NCBI RefSeq assembly: GCF_036320655.1
Contig: NZ_CP143258.1
Location: forward strand, 620,001 to 684,000
Source: Porphyromonas pogonae
GTDB taxonomy: Bacteria > Bacteroidota > Bacteroidia > Bacteroidales > Porphyromonadaceae
DNA length: 64,000 nt
Reading direction: 5' to 3'
A model generated the notes under the pieces. It was not told the origin of the DNA, did not search any database, and saw only the letters and a program-made list of their open reading frames with translations. Each line of letters starts with the position of its first letter. Position 1 is the stretch's first letter. Shown in pieces: positions 8,390-15,947 of the stretch. Both the position numbers and the translations under genes were made by a program.

Positions 8390-9693
8390 AAAGCACATTT
8401 CAGCGCAATCCTCTCCATTGGGAGTGTTTCGCTGATTTTGTTTATTAGGTACAAAAGAAGCTTCATGGCTCTTTTGAAGTTATATGCCGCTGCAGCTAAC
8501 ATTACATTGATAGCATCCCCGAAGAGCCCTTTGTAAAAGTTACGTCCTAAGCGATAATCTGACTTCAAATGTCCGATAGTTGGTTCTATTCCTGCACGCT
8601 TGCAGAAAAGTCGATGCTTCTTTTTACGTTGATAATAACTGTCTTTAGCTTTTGGAGTGTCAGGAATCAATATTTGCGTACCGTTTATTTCTTTTTTCCC
8701 ACGGTAACCTCTATCTCCGGCCAATTTCTTAATCCTTTCTCCCGTGAGTCTCTTCACCTGATCGAGGCTTTGCTCTATGGTATGTCCGTCATACTCATTA
8801 CGGAAAGAAGAGGCTCCCAAAATCACTCCCGTCATGGAGCGTATAATCGAGACTTTGTTTCCAAACTCATATTTTTTGTGCTCCTTACCTTTACTGATGC
8901 ATTGAACATCCGGTTCATGAATAGAATAAATCTTTTGAGTGGAATTACGCCGTTGCGAAAGAATCCTTTCAAAGAGGGAAATGAGTTTGTCGTACTCCCT
9001 GTTATTACCCAGGTTTCGTTTAAGTTCCCGAACCAAACGTCCCGCTATTGTTCGTAACCGTTTATCCGCTTTAAGAGCTTTCTTACGGTTCTTGGGATGG
9101 TTGCGAAAACGTTGATCCCGATAAATTCTTTTCAATACGAAAGTATAGCTTTGACGAATGGGTAGATTGAGAGCCCTTACGATTTTGAGAACCTTGCCTA
9201 CTATCTTCTTATGCAACTTGGCATCTGTAGGATAAGTCACATTCTTTTCCTGCACGGTGGAGTCTATAAAAGCGGTATCGTGGTGATCCTTCTCATTTTT
9301 GTCATCATTCACACGAATACTTTCTGCAAGAATAAGCTCTATCCCTCTTTCGCCGATACGTTTGCGGAAGTGAACCAGTTCCGAGGCATTGCAGGGAAAG
9401 GAAGGAGTAAACTCCTGCATGCCACAAAAATATTGAAAATAAGCGTTCTCACTCCATTGTTCTACAACAGATTCATCTGAAATATTGCGCAAATGCTTCA
9501 GAATTAAAAGACCACACATTAAACGAATAGGCTTACCGGGACGACCATTGTCAGGGCAATACAAGGAAGAAAAATCCTCTTCGAACCTTTTCCAATCGAT
9601 TTTATGGGAAAGTTTATACAGAGGATGTTGCTGGTTAAGCAAATCGTCCAGCGAAGAGAATAGAGATTGAACTGTTTGAGTAGGGCGTATCAT
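8386..9693 (-). CDS. IS5/IS1182-like DDE transposase
   Basis: This 435-residue DDE transposase has the N-terminal helical domain typical of IS5/IS1182-type enzymes (RPGKPIRLMCGLLILKHL, FQYFCGMQEF, FRKRIGERG). The first catalytic Asp is in DSTVQEKN, the second in KLAGDRGYRGKK, and the C-terminal Glu lies in KRAGIEPTIGHLKSDYRLGRNF. I chose the ATG at 9693 (MIRPTQT) rather than the upstream in-frame ATG at 9747. A promoter (TTTG-N19-TATCTTTG) ends only about 25 bases upstream of 9693, and the upstream ATG would fall in the -33/-7 region. The gene appears intact. Exact IS family assignment needs a database. Confidence 0.9.
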   Translation of the reverse strand: MIRPTQTVQSLFSSLDDLLNQQHPLYKLSHKIDWKRFEEDFSSLYCPDNGRPGKPIRLMCGLLILKHLRNISDESVVEQWSENAYFQYFCGMQEFTPSFPCNASELVHFRKRIGERGIELILAESIRVNDDKNEKDHHDTAFIDSTVQEKNVTYPTDAKLHKKIVGKVLKIVRALNLPIRQSYTFVLKRIYRDQRFRNHPKNRKKALKADKRLRTIAGRLVRELKRNLGNNREYDKLISLFERILSQRRNSTQKIYSIHEPDVQCISKGKEHKKYEFGNKVSIIRSMTGVILGASSFRNEYDGHTIEQSLDQVKRLTGERIKKLAGDRGYRGKKEINGTQILIPDTPKAKDSYYQRKKKHRLFCKRAGIEPTIGHLKSDYRLGRNFYKGLFGDAINVMLAAAAYNFKRAMKLLLYLINKISETLPMERIALKCAF

Positions 9694-9717
9694 AAAAAAT
9701 CTGCAAGTTTCTACATC

Positions 9718-9748
9718 CAAAGATACAAAAACTTGCAGATTTATCAAA
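9718..9748 (-). promoter_or_regulatory. Transposase promoter in the IS right end
   Basis: On the minus strand, TTTG, 19 bases, then TATCTTTG matches the Bacteroidetes -33/-7 consensus exactly, with a leader of about 25 bases to the transposase ATG at 9693. The same arrangement recurs upstream of the GH20 gene at 27482-27512. Confidence 0.7.
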
Positions 9749-9866
9749 GAGTATAAGAATGTAATTCACTGTATATCAGAAAATAAACGCGATTTTAAGG
9801 GGCGACTATTTAGCTCCCATATTCTGATCACGGACTCTCCTCGCACTCTTCAGACAATAGTACGAG

Positions 9867-9950
9867 GAGTGCGAGGCTCTGATTTGGAAGGGGCTTCAAA
9901 AGACTAAACAGTGGAAAATTGGTTATAAAAGGAATACTACCACTCCTTGA
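9867..9950 (+). pseudogene. Decayed third copy of the lipoprotein 3' end
   Basis: In-frame reading gives ECEALIWKGLQKTKQW, then a diverged tail and a stop at 9948-9950. It matches the same 3' segment of the 5685 gene as the remnant at 7770, and like that copy is preceded by a hairpin made of CTCGCACTC and GAGTGCGAG. No small partner gene follows, so this is the most degraded unit of the array. Confidence 0.7.
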
Positions 9951-10085
9951 GTAGTAGTAATCAAATCTGAGATAATTTCCTTAAATTACACCTGTCTGTG
10001 TAAGCCTCATTATTATTACTCTCTTGCCCTTCAAAAATTTAAGATAACATTTTTGAGCGTTACAAATTTTTTAGAGAAAGTATCT

Positions 10086-10310
10086 TTATTTTTCTTCTTT
10101 ATCCTCTTTATCCTTTAATTTATACTTAATAGAACCAACTATTGGAGGTAAGATGAGTAGAGCACTCATGACTCTTCTGTCATAAATATCAGTGACTTGA
10201 TTGTAGATGAGCCAGGCGAAGAATGCAATATATGAGCCTATATGTAAGACCGTAAAAATACGATGCAATAGTTTTTTAGAAATAATTCTACTCAAATTAT
10301 TGTTTTTCAT
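10086..10310 (-). CDS. Small membrane protein, hypothetical
   Basis: This 74-residue protein starts with a basic N-terminus and then has two hydrophobic helices (around residues 17-36 and 47-62), ending in a charged tail KLKDKEDKEEK. No family is recognised. It is isolated between the decayed array and a MITE. The charge pattern and hydrophobic spacing look like a real membrane peptide, but there is no neighbour or motif to suggest a role. Confidence 0.5.
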   Translation of the reverse strand: MKNNNLSRIISKKLLHRIFTVLHIGSYIAFFAWLIYNQVTDIYDRRVMSALLILPPIVGSIKYKLKDKEDKEEK

Positions 10311-10359
10311 TGTATGCTCCTTTCTCCAATTATAGTTTATTTCAAATTATATGCTGGTT

Positions 10360-10546
10360 GAGACCGTTGTATAACAGGCCAATTGCTTCGTTGCTTGCGA
10401 GATTCGCGCTTGGTCATTTACCTGAAGTAAACTCCCTGTGCACTCACTCTTAGCGCCTTGCACTTTACCTTCTCTGCCCGGTCAAAGTGTCTTTTGTCGG
10501 CTTTGCCTCCAAAATCCATGAGACTGTTGACTTTTGCAACAGTCTC
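10360..10546 (-). mobile_element. 187-bp MITE-like element, copy 1
   Basis: This non-coding element has terminal inverted repeats GAGACCGTTG and CAACAGTCTC and a short hairpin inside one end. It is flanked by GGTT on both sides (a likely 4-bp target duplication). A second copy of exactly the same length lies at 59208-59394 in the opposite orientation, with high similarity throughout. There is no transposase inside, so movement would need an enzyme supplied in trans. Confidence 0.85.
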
Positions 10547-10622
10547 GGTTATATGAGGGCAAAATAATTCTTCTCTGATAAGAGAATAGCACTCCGAATA
10601 TACCATGTGGGCAAAGTCGTGT

Positions 10623-11432
10623 TTATGGCTCCAGCAGATACATGGGAGAGCAGCTTGTGCGTCGCAATGCCGTGAGTGAGATGTCCTTGCCCACTCTGAT
10701 ACCTTCACAAAAAAGTCGATACTCTACTGTTTTCCAACACAGTTCAGGGTGATTATTGTCTTTGCTGAGATGACATAGCCAAATGTTTTTCATATTGGGA
10801 TGATAGATAGAAGCCAGAAAGTCGGCTGTATCCTGATTACTGATATGTCCCAGAGGGCCGGATACTCTTTCTTTGAGAAATTGTGGGTATTGTCCACCCC
10901 AAAGCATCTCTTCGTCATAATTAGCTTCCATAACCAAATGATCTGCCATGGATGCAAAATGCTTAATCTCAGGAGTGATATGCCCCACATCTGTAATAAG
11001 GGTAAACCTAAACCCCGGTGCTGTAATGTGGTAGCCTACATTTTCAGAGCTGTCGTGAGGTACGAGGAATGGTGTGATATCAAAATTTCCTAGGGTAAAT
11101 GTCTCATTGGGGCATATAACCCTTTTGGATGAGAATAGACTCTCTTGTACAAAACGACTCTTTTCAATGCCTTTGTGTACGGATTGGGTAGCATAGACGG
11201 GAAGGTGATGTACTTCTCCTATGCACCCGATGGTACGTATATGATCGGCATGGTCATGTGTGACGAGTACACCTTTGAGGTGATTGGCGTCAAAGGGTAT
11301 TTGCTCTTGTTTGAGCGATTTTATGATGGTGCGGATGGGGATTCCCGCATCTAGTAGTATTCCTTCGTTATCATTACCCAGATAGTAGCAGTTACCACTG
11401 CTGCCACTGGACAAACTCATAAATTTTATCAA
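10623..11432 (-). CDS. Metallo-beta-lactamase-fold hydrolase, YycJ/WalJ-like
   Basis: This 269-residue protein opens with SLSSGSSGNCYYLGNDNEGILLDAG and has the metal-binding HDHADH motif, further His (LVPHDS) and Asp (TDVGH) ligands and a C-terminal CHLSKDNNHPE. This is the pattern of the YycJ/WalJ/PhnP-like branch of the metallo-beta-lactamase superfamily, often exonuclease or phosphodiesterase proteins. It is the last gene of a minus-strand run headed by guaA. The start is 55 bases after the asparaginase stop. The precise substrate is not known. Confidence 0.85.
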   Translation of the reverse strand: MIKFMSLSSGSSGNCYYLGNDNEGILLDAGIPIRTIIKSLKQEQIPFDANHLKGVLVTHDHADHIRTIGCIGEVHHLPVYATQSVHKGIEKSRFVQESLFSSKRVICPNETFTLGNFDITPFLVPHDSSENVGYHITAPGFRFTLITDVGHITPEIKHFASMADHLVMEANYDEEMLWGGQYPQFLKERVSGPLGHISNQDTADFLASIYHPNMKNIWLCHLSKDNNHPELCWKTVEYRLFCEGIRVGKDISLTALRRTSCSPMYLLEP

Positions 11433-11487
11433 CTTCTATATCTCCTCTTGCTTCTTGATCCTGTAGGGCTCATTGTGTATGATCCGT

Positions 11488-12552
11488 TCAGTGGTGACAG
11501 TACACACCCTCTATGCTTATTTCACCACGCAAAGGTAAACACATTTGGCATTTTACTTCTTCAGGAGAAAGGTTTTGCCCGAAGAGGTACATCAATTTTA
11601 CCAGCGCACATTCACTAGTGCTGTCATAACCGCTGACGAGTCCTATCTTCTCGAGCAGATGTCCTGTCTCGTAACGAGTCATATCCACATAGCCCGTAAC
11701 ACACTGAGTTACGTTTACAATGACTTTCCCATTCTTTACAGCTTTTTCCAAAGCCTCGAGGAACCACTCATCCATAGGAGCATTGCCACTCCCGAATGTT
11801 TCCAATACGATGCCTTTGAGCCCGGGTATGGCAAGGTAGCTCTCTACTACTTCTCTGGTAATCCCAGGGTAAAGCTTGAGTATGCCTACGTTGGGATTGA
11901 GGTTTGTACTGATTGAGAAAGGGGGCATATCATGCGGGAGTTGCATGATAGCGCCATCATTATATTTAATATCTATACCTGCATATGCCAGCTGGGGATA
12001 GTTGAACGAATCAAACGCATTGAACTGATCAGCACTTACTTTGGAGGTTCTATTCCCTCTCATGAGGTAATTTTCGAAGAAGATGCAAACTTCCGGCACT
12101 CGTGCTTTACCGTTGATTTTGGCTGCTGCTATCTCGATGGCTGTAATGAGGTTTTCTTTTCCGTCTGTTCTTAATTTGCCTATTGGTAATTGCGACCCTG
12201 TAAGGATAACAGGTTTGGACAAGTTGTTGAGCAAAAAGCTCAGCGCACATGCGGTGTAGGACATTGTATCGGTACCGTGGAGTACGACAAATCCGTCATG
12301 ACTGTCATAATTGTCCCTGATAATCTCCGCTATGCGTATCCACTCCTGCGGGGTTATCGCAGAGGAGTCTATAGGGGGATCGAACTGCTCTACTGATATA
12401 TTACATCCGAAGCGATTAAGCTCCGGAACATTCTTGTTGAGGTAGGTGAAGTCAAAAGCTTCAAGTACGCCTGTAGCCGGGTTTTCTACCATACCGATAG
12501 TACCTCCCGTGTAAATGATGAGAATGGAGCTTTCAGTATTAGGTCTTTGCAT
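11488..12552 (-). CDS. ansA: Type I (cytoplasmic) L-asparaginase
   Basis: This 354-residue enzyme hydrolyses L-asparagine to aspartate and ammonia. The two catalytic threonine motifs are clear: IIYTGGTIGM near the N-terminus and VLHGTDTMSYTA further in, followed by LTGSQLPIGKLRTDGKEN. No signal peptide is present, which fits the cytoplasmic type I form, and the length is normal. It lies in a minus-strand cluster with a TRIC-like channel and panB. In this setting it would feed amino-acid nitrogen and C4 acids into catabolism alongside the hut cluster. Confidence 0.93.
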   Translation of the reverse strand: MQRPNTESSILIIYTGGTIGMVENPATGVLEAFDFTYLNKNVPELNRFGCNISVEQFDPPIDSSAITPQEWIRIAEIIRDNYDSHDGFVVLHGTDTMSYTACALSFLLNNLSKPVILTGSQLPIGKLRTDGKENLITAIEIAAAKINGKARVPEVCIFFENYLMRGNRTSKVSADQFNAFDSFNYPQLAYAGIDIKYNDGAIMQLPHDMPPFSISTNLNPNVGILKLYPGITREVVESYLAIPGLKGIVLETFGSGNAPMDEWFLEALEKAVKNGKVIVNVTQCVTGYVDMTRYETGHLLEKIGLVSGYDSTSECALVKLMYLFGQNLSPEEVKCQMCLPLRGEISIEGVYCHH

Positions 12553-12664
12553 TGGGTGGTGTGAATGAAAAAGTGTGGTTTAATCATCAATGCTTCTATC
12601 GGAATAAAAGCATATTAGGCTACAAGATATGAATTACCTCTCAAAACTCCAATAAAATATTCTA

Positions 12665-13321
12665 TTAATTATCACAATCGTTGGTGCGTAGGCGGTCATC
12701 ACCTCTAAAAGTAGGGATGCTGATGTGGTATGTAACAGCTATGATGCGTACCAGTACAACGAATGCGGCAGAAAAGAACTGCATCCAAGGTATAGACATA
12801 TTGGTAAAATGAAGCAGTACCACATACATCACTCCTCCCAACAAGCATGCCACGGCATAAATATCCTTACGGAATATAAGCGGTACTTCGTGAATGAGCA
12901 CATCTCGCATCATACCTCCGAACGAGCCGGTGATAGTACCCATAATCAAGGCTACCCACCATCCGAACCCCGCATCATAGGTTTTGGCTATACCCACAAC
13001 GACAAAGAGTCCGAGCCCGATAGCATCGAAAAGAAACAACGTGTTGTCGAGCCGGACGATAACTTTGCTAAAAGTAATAGTAAAAGCTAGGGCTAATGCT
13101 GTGATAATAAGATATGATGGTTGTTCCATCCAAAAGGGGGTGACGTTGAGCATGACGTCTCTCAATGTCCCTCCCCCTACTGCTGTTACAAAACCGATGA
13201 CATATGCTCCAAACCAGTCAAAGCGTTTGGCAGCAGCAAGTCTGATGCCGCTGATAGCAAAGGCGAAAGTGCCCAAATAGTCGCACCAAGCGACAAAATC
13301 GGTAGCGTTTGTTACTGACAA
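12665..13321 (-). CDS. TRIC-family cation channel (UPF0126/YicG-like)
   Basis: This 218-residue protein has seven probable membrane helices arranged as two similar halves. Each half carries a family signature: FAISGIRLAAAKRFDWFGAYVIGFVTAVGGGTLRD in the first and FGGMMRDVLIHEVPLIFRKDIYA in the second. Prokaryotic relatives of trimeric intracellular cation channels pass monovalent cations, and the physiological role in bacteria is unclear. The start follows panB's stop by 18 bases, so the genes are probably co-transcribed. Confidence 0.87.
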   Translation of the reverse strand: MSVTNATDFVAWCDYLGTFAFAISGIRLAAAKRFDWFGAYVIGFVTAVGGGTLRDVMLNVTPFWMEQPSYLIITALALAFTITFSKVIVRLDNTLFLFDAIGLGLFVVVGIAKTYDAGFGWWVALIMGTITGSFGGMMRDVLIHEVPLIFRKDIYAVACLLGGVMYVVLLHFTNMSIPWMQFFSAAFVVLVRIIAVTYHISIPTFRGDDRLRTNDCDN

Positions 13322-13339
13322 TGGCTATCTGTATTTATC

Positions 13340-14185
13340 TTAGTACTGCTCTTTTTCACTGGGGAAGTCTGAGCCTTTTACATCCGAAACATACTGAGAC
13401 ACGGCTTGGGTGATCTGCTCTCCCACATTGGCATAGCGTCTCAAAAAGCGTGGATTGAATCCGTCGTTGATTCCCAACATATCATGCATTACAAGTACCT
13501 GACCGTCTACTGCTCCACCCGCTCCAATACCAATGACCGGGATAGTGAGCTCCGATGCTACCTGCGCTGCCAAAGTGGCCGGTATTTTTTCTAAAACGAG
13601 AGAGAAACAACCGAGGGATTGGAGGAGCTTGGCATCCTCAATAAGTCTGTGTGCTTCTGTCTCCTCCTTGGCTCGGACGTTATAGGACCCGAATTGATTG
13701 ATGGATTGGGGGGTGAGTCCCAGGTGTCCCATGACAGGTATTCCGGCTGATATAATCTTGGCTACAGACTCTTTCACACATGTGCCTCCTTCAAGTTTGA
13801 TGCAGTCGGCATTGGTTTCCTTCATGATGCGTATGGCTGAGGCCAATGCTACTTCGGGATTACCTTGGTATGAGCCGAAAGGCATATCCACCACGACTAA
13901 CGCTCGGCTTACGGCTCTCATGACTGATGAGCCGTGATATATCATTTGATCCAGAGTGATGGGGAGTGTGGTTACATGCCCTGCCATGACGTTGGCAGCA
14001 GAGTCTCCCACGAGGATGACATCTATACCTGCCGAATCGATAAGCTTTGCCATAGAGTAGTCATAGGCTGTGAGCATGCTGATTTTTTCACCACGGCTCT
14101 TCATCTCTGTGAGGCGGTGGGTGGTGACTTTTCTTTTGTCTTCAGGTTGGAATTGTGTAGACACGATTTTGTAAAATGTTAGCAT
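13340..14185 (-). CDS. panB: 3-methyl-2-oxobutanoate hydroxymethyltransferase
   Basis: PanB transfers a hydroxymethyl group from methylene-tetrahydrofolate to 2-oxoisovalerate, the first step of pantothenate synthesis. Family blocks are intact: [66 protein letters not shown] and [23 protein letters not shown]. At 281 residues it is slightly long at the N-terminus; a GTG seven codons in (14164) is an alternative start. A long inverted repeat ends at the annotated ATG. Other pan genes are not in the window. It sits between guaA and the TRIC-like gene. Confidence 0.94.
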   Translation of the reverse strand: MLTFYKIVSTQFQPEDKRKVTTHRLTEMKSRGEKISMLTAYDYSMAKLIDSAGIDVILVGDSAANVMAGHVTTLPITLDQMIYHGSSVMRAVSRALVVVDMPFGSYQGNPEVALASAIRIMKETNADCIKLEGGTCVKESVAKIISAGIPVMGHLGLTPQSINQFGSYNVRAKEETEAHRLIEDAKLLQSLGCFSLVLEKIPATLAAQVASELTIPVIGIGAGGAVDGQVLVMHDMLGINDGFNPRFLRRYANVGEQITQAVSQYVSDVKGSDFPSEKEQY

Positions 14186-14231
14186 AGGAAGGGATTATTG
14201 GACATATCCCATACTCAATAACCCTTCCTAT
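14184..14231 (-). promoter_or_regulatory. Long inverted repeat in the panB leader
   Basis: ATAGGAAGGGATTATTG at 14184-14200 pairs with CAATAACCCTTCCTAT at 14216-14231, leaving a loop of about 15 bases. One arm covers the first bases of the panB start codon. It could be a leader structure hiding the start, or a remnant of a guaA terminator. Confidence 0.55.
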
Positions 14232-14253
14232 TTTATGTTTTTGTTTCTATATT

Positions 14254-14274
14254 TTTAATCTGTCACAGATTAAA
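14254..14274. terminator. Palindrome between guaA and panB
   Basis: TTTAATCTGT and ACAGATTAAA form a 10-bp perfect stem around one base, just downstream of the guaA stop. On the minus strand it is followed by an A/T-rich stretch without a good T-run. A weak terminator, or a binding site for a dimeric regulator, are both possible. Confidence 0.45.
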
Positions 14275-14289
14275 GTTCTTTCTTGAGCC

Positions 14290-15810
14290 TTATTCCCACT
14301 CAATGGTGCTGGGCGGTTTGGATGAGATATCATATACTACACGGTTTACTCCACGTACTTTATTGATAATCTCATTGGAAACCTTGGCGAGGAATTCATA
14401 AGGCAAATGCGCCCAATCCGCTGTCATCGCATCGGTGGAAGTAACTGCTCTCAGAGCTATGGTGTACTCATAGGTACGTTCGTCACCCATCACGCCTACA
14501 GATTTTATGGGGAGCAGTATGGCGCCTGCCTGCCATATATCTTTGTACAAATCCCACTCACGCATGAGGCTCATGTAGATGTCATCGGCATTCTGTAGGA
14601 TTGTCACTTTTTCTTCAGTGATGTCTCCCAAAACACGGATTCCCAGACCGGGTCCCGGGAACGGATGGCGATGTATCAAATGAGGCATCATCCCAAGCTC
14701 AAGTCCTACACGGCGTACCTCATCTTTGAAAAGAAGTCTCAAAGGCTCTACAAGCTTCAAGTGCATTTTCTCGGGAAGTCCCCCTACATTGTGGTGGCTT
14801 TTGATGACCATCCCCGTAATGCTGAGCGATTCGATAACGTCAGGATAGATAGTGCCCTGTCCCAACCATTTAATATCTTTGAGTTTGTGAGCTTCTTCAT
14901 CAAATACTTCAATGAAGCCTCTTCCTATGATTTTGCGCTTTTCTTCAGGATCTGTAACCCCTTTGAGGGCTGAGAAGAATTTTTCTTTTGCATTGACGCC
15001 TATGACATTAAGCCCCAGGTGCTCATAATCATGCATTACATTTTCAAATTCATTCTTTCTCAGCAAACCATGGTCTACAAAAATACAAGTAAGGTTTTTA
15101 CCTATGGCTTTGTGGAGCAGTACTGCTGTCACGGAAGAGTCTACGCCTCCCGATAGAGCAAGGATTACTTTGTCGTTGCCCAACTGCTCCTTGAGTTCTG
15201 CTACGGTGCTTTCTATAAATGAGGCGGCTGTCCAGTTACCTTTGATACCGCAGATGTCGATGAAATTTTCCAAGAGCAGGGTACCTTGTTCCGAGTGGAA
15301 TACTTCAGGGTGGAACTGTACGCCCCATGTTTGCTCTCCATCGATATGAAATGCTGCTGCCGGTACGTCACCGGTGCTTGCAATGAGTCGATATTTTTCA
15401 GGAATTTTTGTGATGGTATCGCCGTGTGACATCCATACCGTGGAGCCTTCGTTGATACCTCTCATCAATGGGTCTTTGGGTTCTACAATATTGAGATGAG
15501 CTCTACCGTATTCACGAGAGTCACATGGCTCTACCTTGCCTCCGAATTGATGTACCAAGCTTTGTGCACCGAAACATATGCCTAATATGGGCAACTTACC
15601 TCTGATGAGACTCAGATCCGTGCGGAATGCTTTTTCGTCATAAACGGAGTATGGGCTGCCTGAAAGGATAATACCGCGGATACCCTTGAGATCTTCAGGA
15701 AGTTTGTTATAGGGAACTATTTCGCAATAGGTGTTGAGTTCTCTGACACGTCTGCCGATAAGCTGTGTGGTCTGAGACCCAAAGTCAAGTATTAAAATCT
15801 TCTCCTGCAT
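14290..15810 (-). CDS. guaA: GMP synthase (glutamine-hydrolysing)
   Basis: GuaA converts XMP to GMP with ATP and glutamine. The N-terminal class I amidotransferase has the nucleophile Cys in LGICFGAQ and the His/Glu pair in FHPEVFHSE. The ATP-pyrophosphatase loop is [10 protein letters not shown], and the C-terminal dimerisation domain ends [13 protein letters not shown], the usual GMP-binding tail. I chose the ATG at 15810 ([13 protein letters not shown]), giving 506 residues, the usual length. The upstream in-frame ATG would add 16 hydrophobic residues not seen in the family. It heads a minus-strand cluster (panB, TRIC, ansA, MBL-fold). Confidence 0.95.
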   Translation of the reverse strand: MQEKILILDFGSQTTQLIGRRVRELNTYCEIVPYNKLPEDLKGIRGIILSGSPYSVYDEKAFRTDLSLIRGKLPILGICFGAQSLVHQFGGKVEPCDSREYGRAHLNIVEPKDPLMRGINEGSTVWMSHGDTITKIPEKYRLIASTGDVPAAAFHIDGEQTWGVQFHPEVFHSEQGTLLLENFIDICGIKGNWTAASFIESTVAELKEQLGNDKVILALSGGVDSSVTAVLLHKAIGKNLTCIFVDHGLLRKNEFENVMHDYEHLGLNVIGVNAKEKFFSALKGVTDPEEKRKIIGRGFIEVFDEEAHKLKDIKWLGQGTIYPDVIESLSITGMVIKSHHNVGGLPEKMHLKLVEPLRLLFKDEVRRVGLELGMMPHLIHRHPFPGPGLGIRVLGDITEEKVTILQNADDIYMSLMREWDLYKDIWQAGAILLPIKSVGVMGDERTYEYTIALRAVTSTDAMTADWAHLPYEFLAKVSNEIINKVRGVNRVVYDISSKPPSTIEWE

Positions 15811-15886
15811 GCTGATTGAGAAATAAATAATTTGGATTTCAATCGCAAAGATAAGCAATTACGATGACACTGTAGGTATAATAAAA

Positions 15887-15924
15887 TAACGCCCCGGATA
15901 GAACTCAATCTATTCGGGGCGTTA
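15887..15924 (-). terminator. Rho-independent terminator of the susC-susD operon
   Basis: On the minus strand TAACGCCCCG and CGGGGCGTTA form the base of a long stem (with AATAGA/TCTAT extending it), followed by TTTTATT. It lies 24 bases past the susD-like stop and insulates guaA. Confidence 0.82.
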
Positions 15925-15947
15925 TCAAAGTTTCTTAGTCTACTTAA

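Larger units (their letters stand above)
8378..9806. mobile_element. Complete IS5-like insertion sequence (1429 bp)
   Basis: The element is bounded by imperfect terminal inverted repeats: GTCGTCCCTTAAAA at the left and GTCGCCCCTTAAAA as read from the right end. It is flanked by the direct repeat TATTTA (8372-8377 and 9807-9812), a likely target duplication. It carries one transposase gene on the minus strand. Removing it and one repeat restores the natural end of paralogue B. The transposase promoter lies in the right end. Confidence 0.9.

Noticed and set aside
10418-10708. Minus-strand open frame of about 96 codons
   Set aside because: It runs through the MITE at 10360-10546 and overlaps the C-terminal coding part of the MBL-fold gene in another frame. 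It has no family features.
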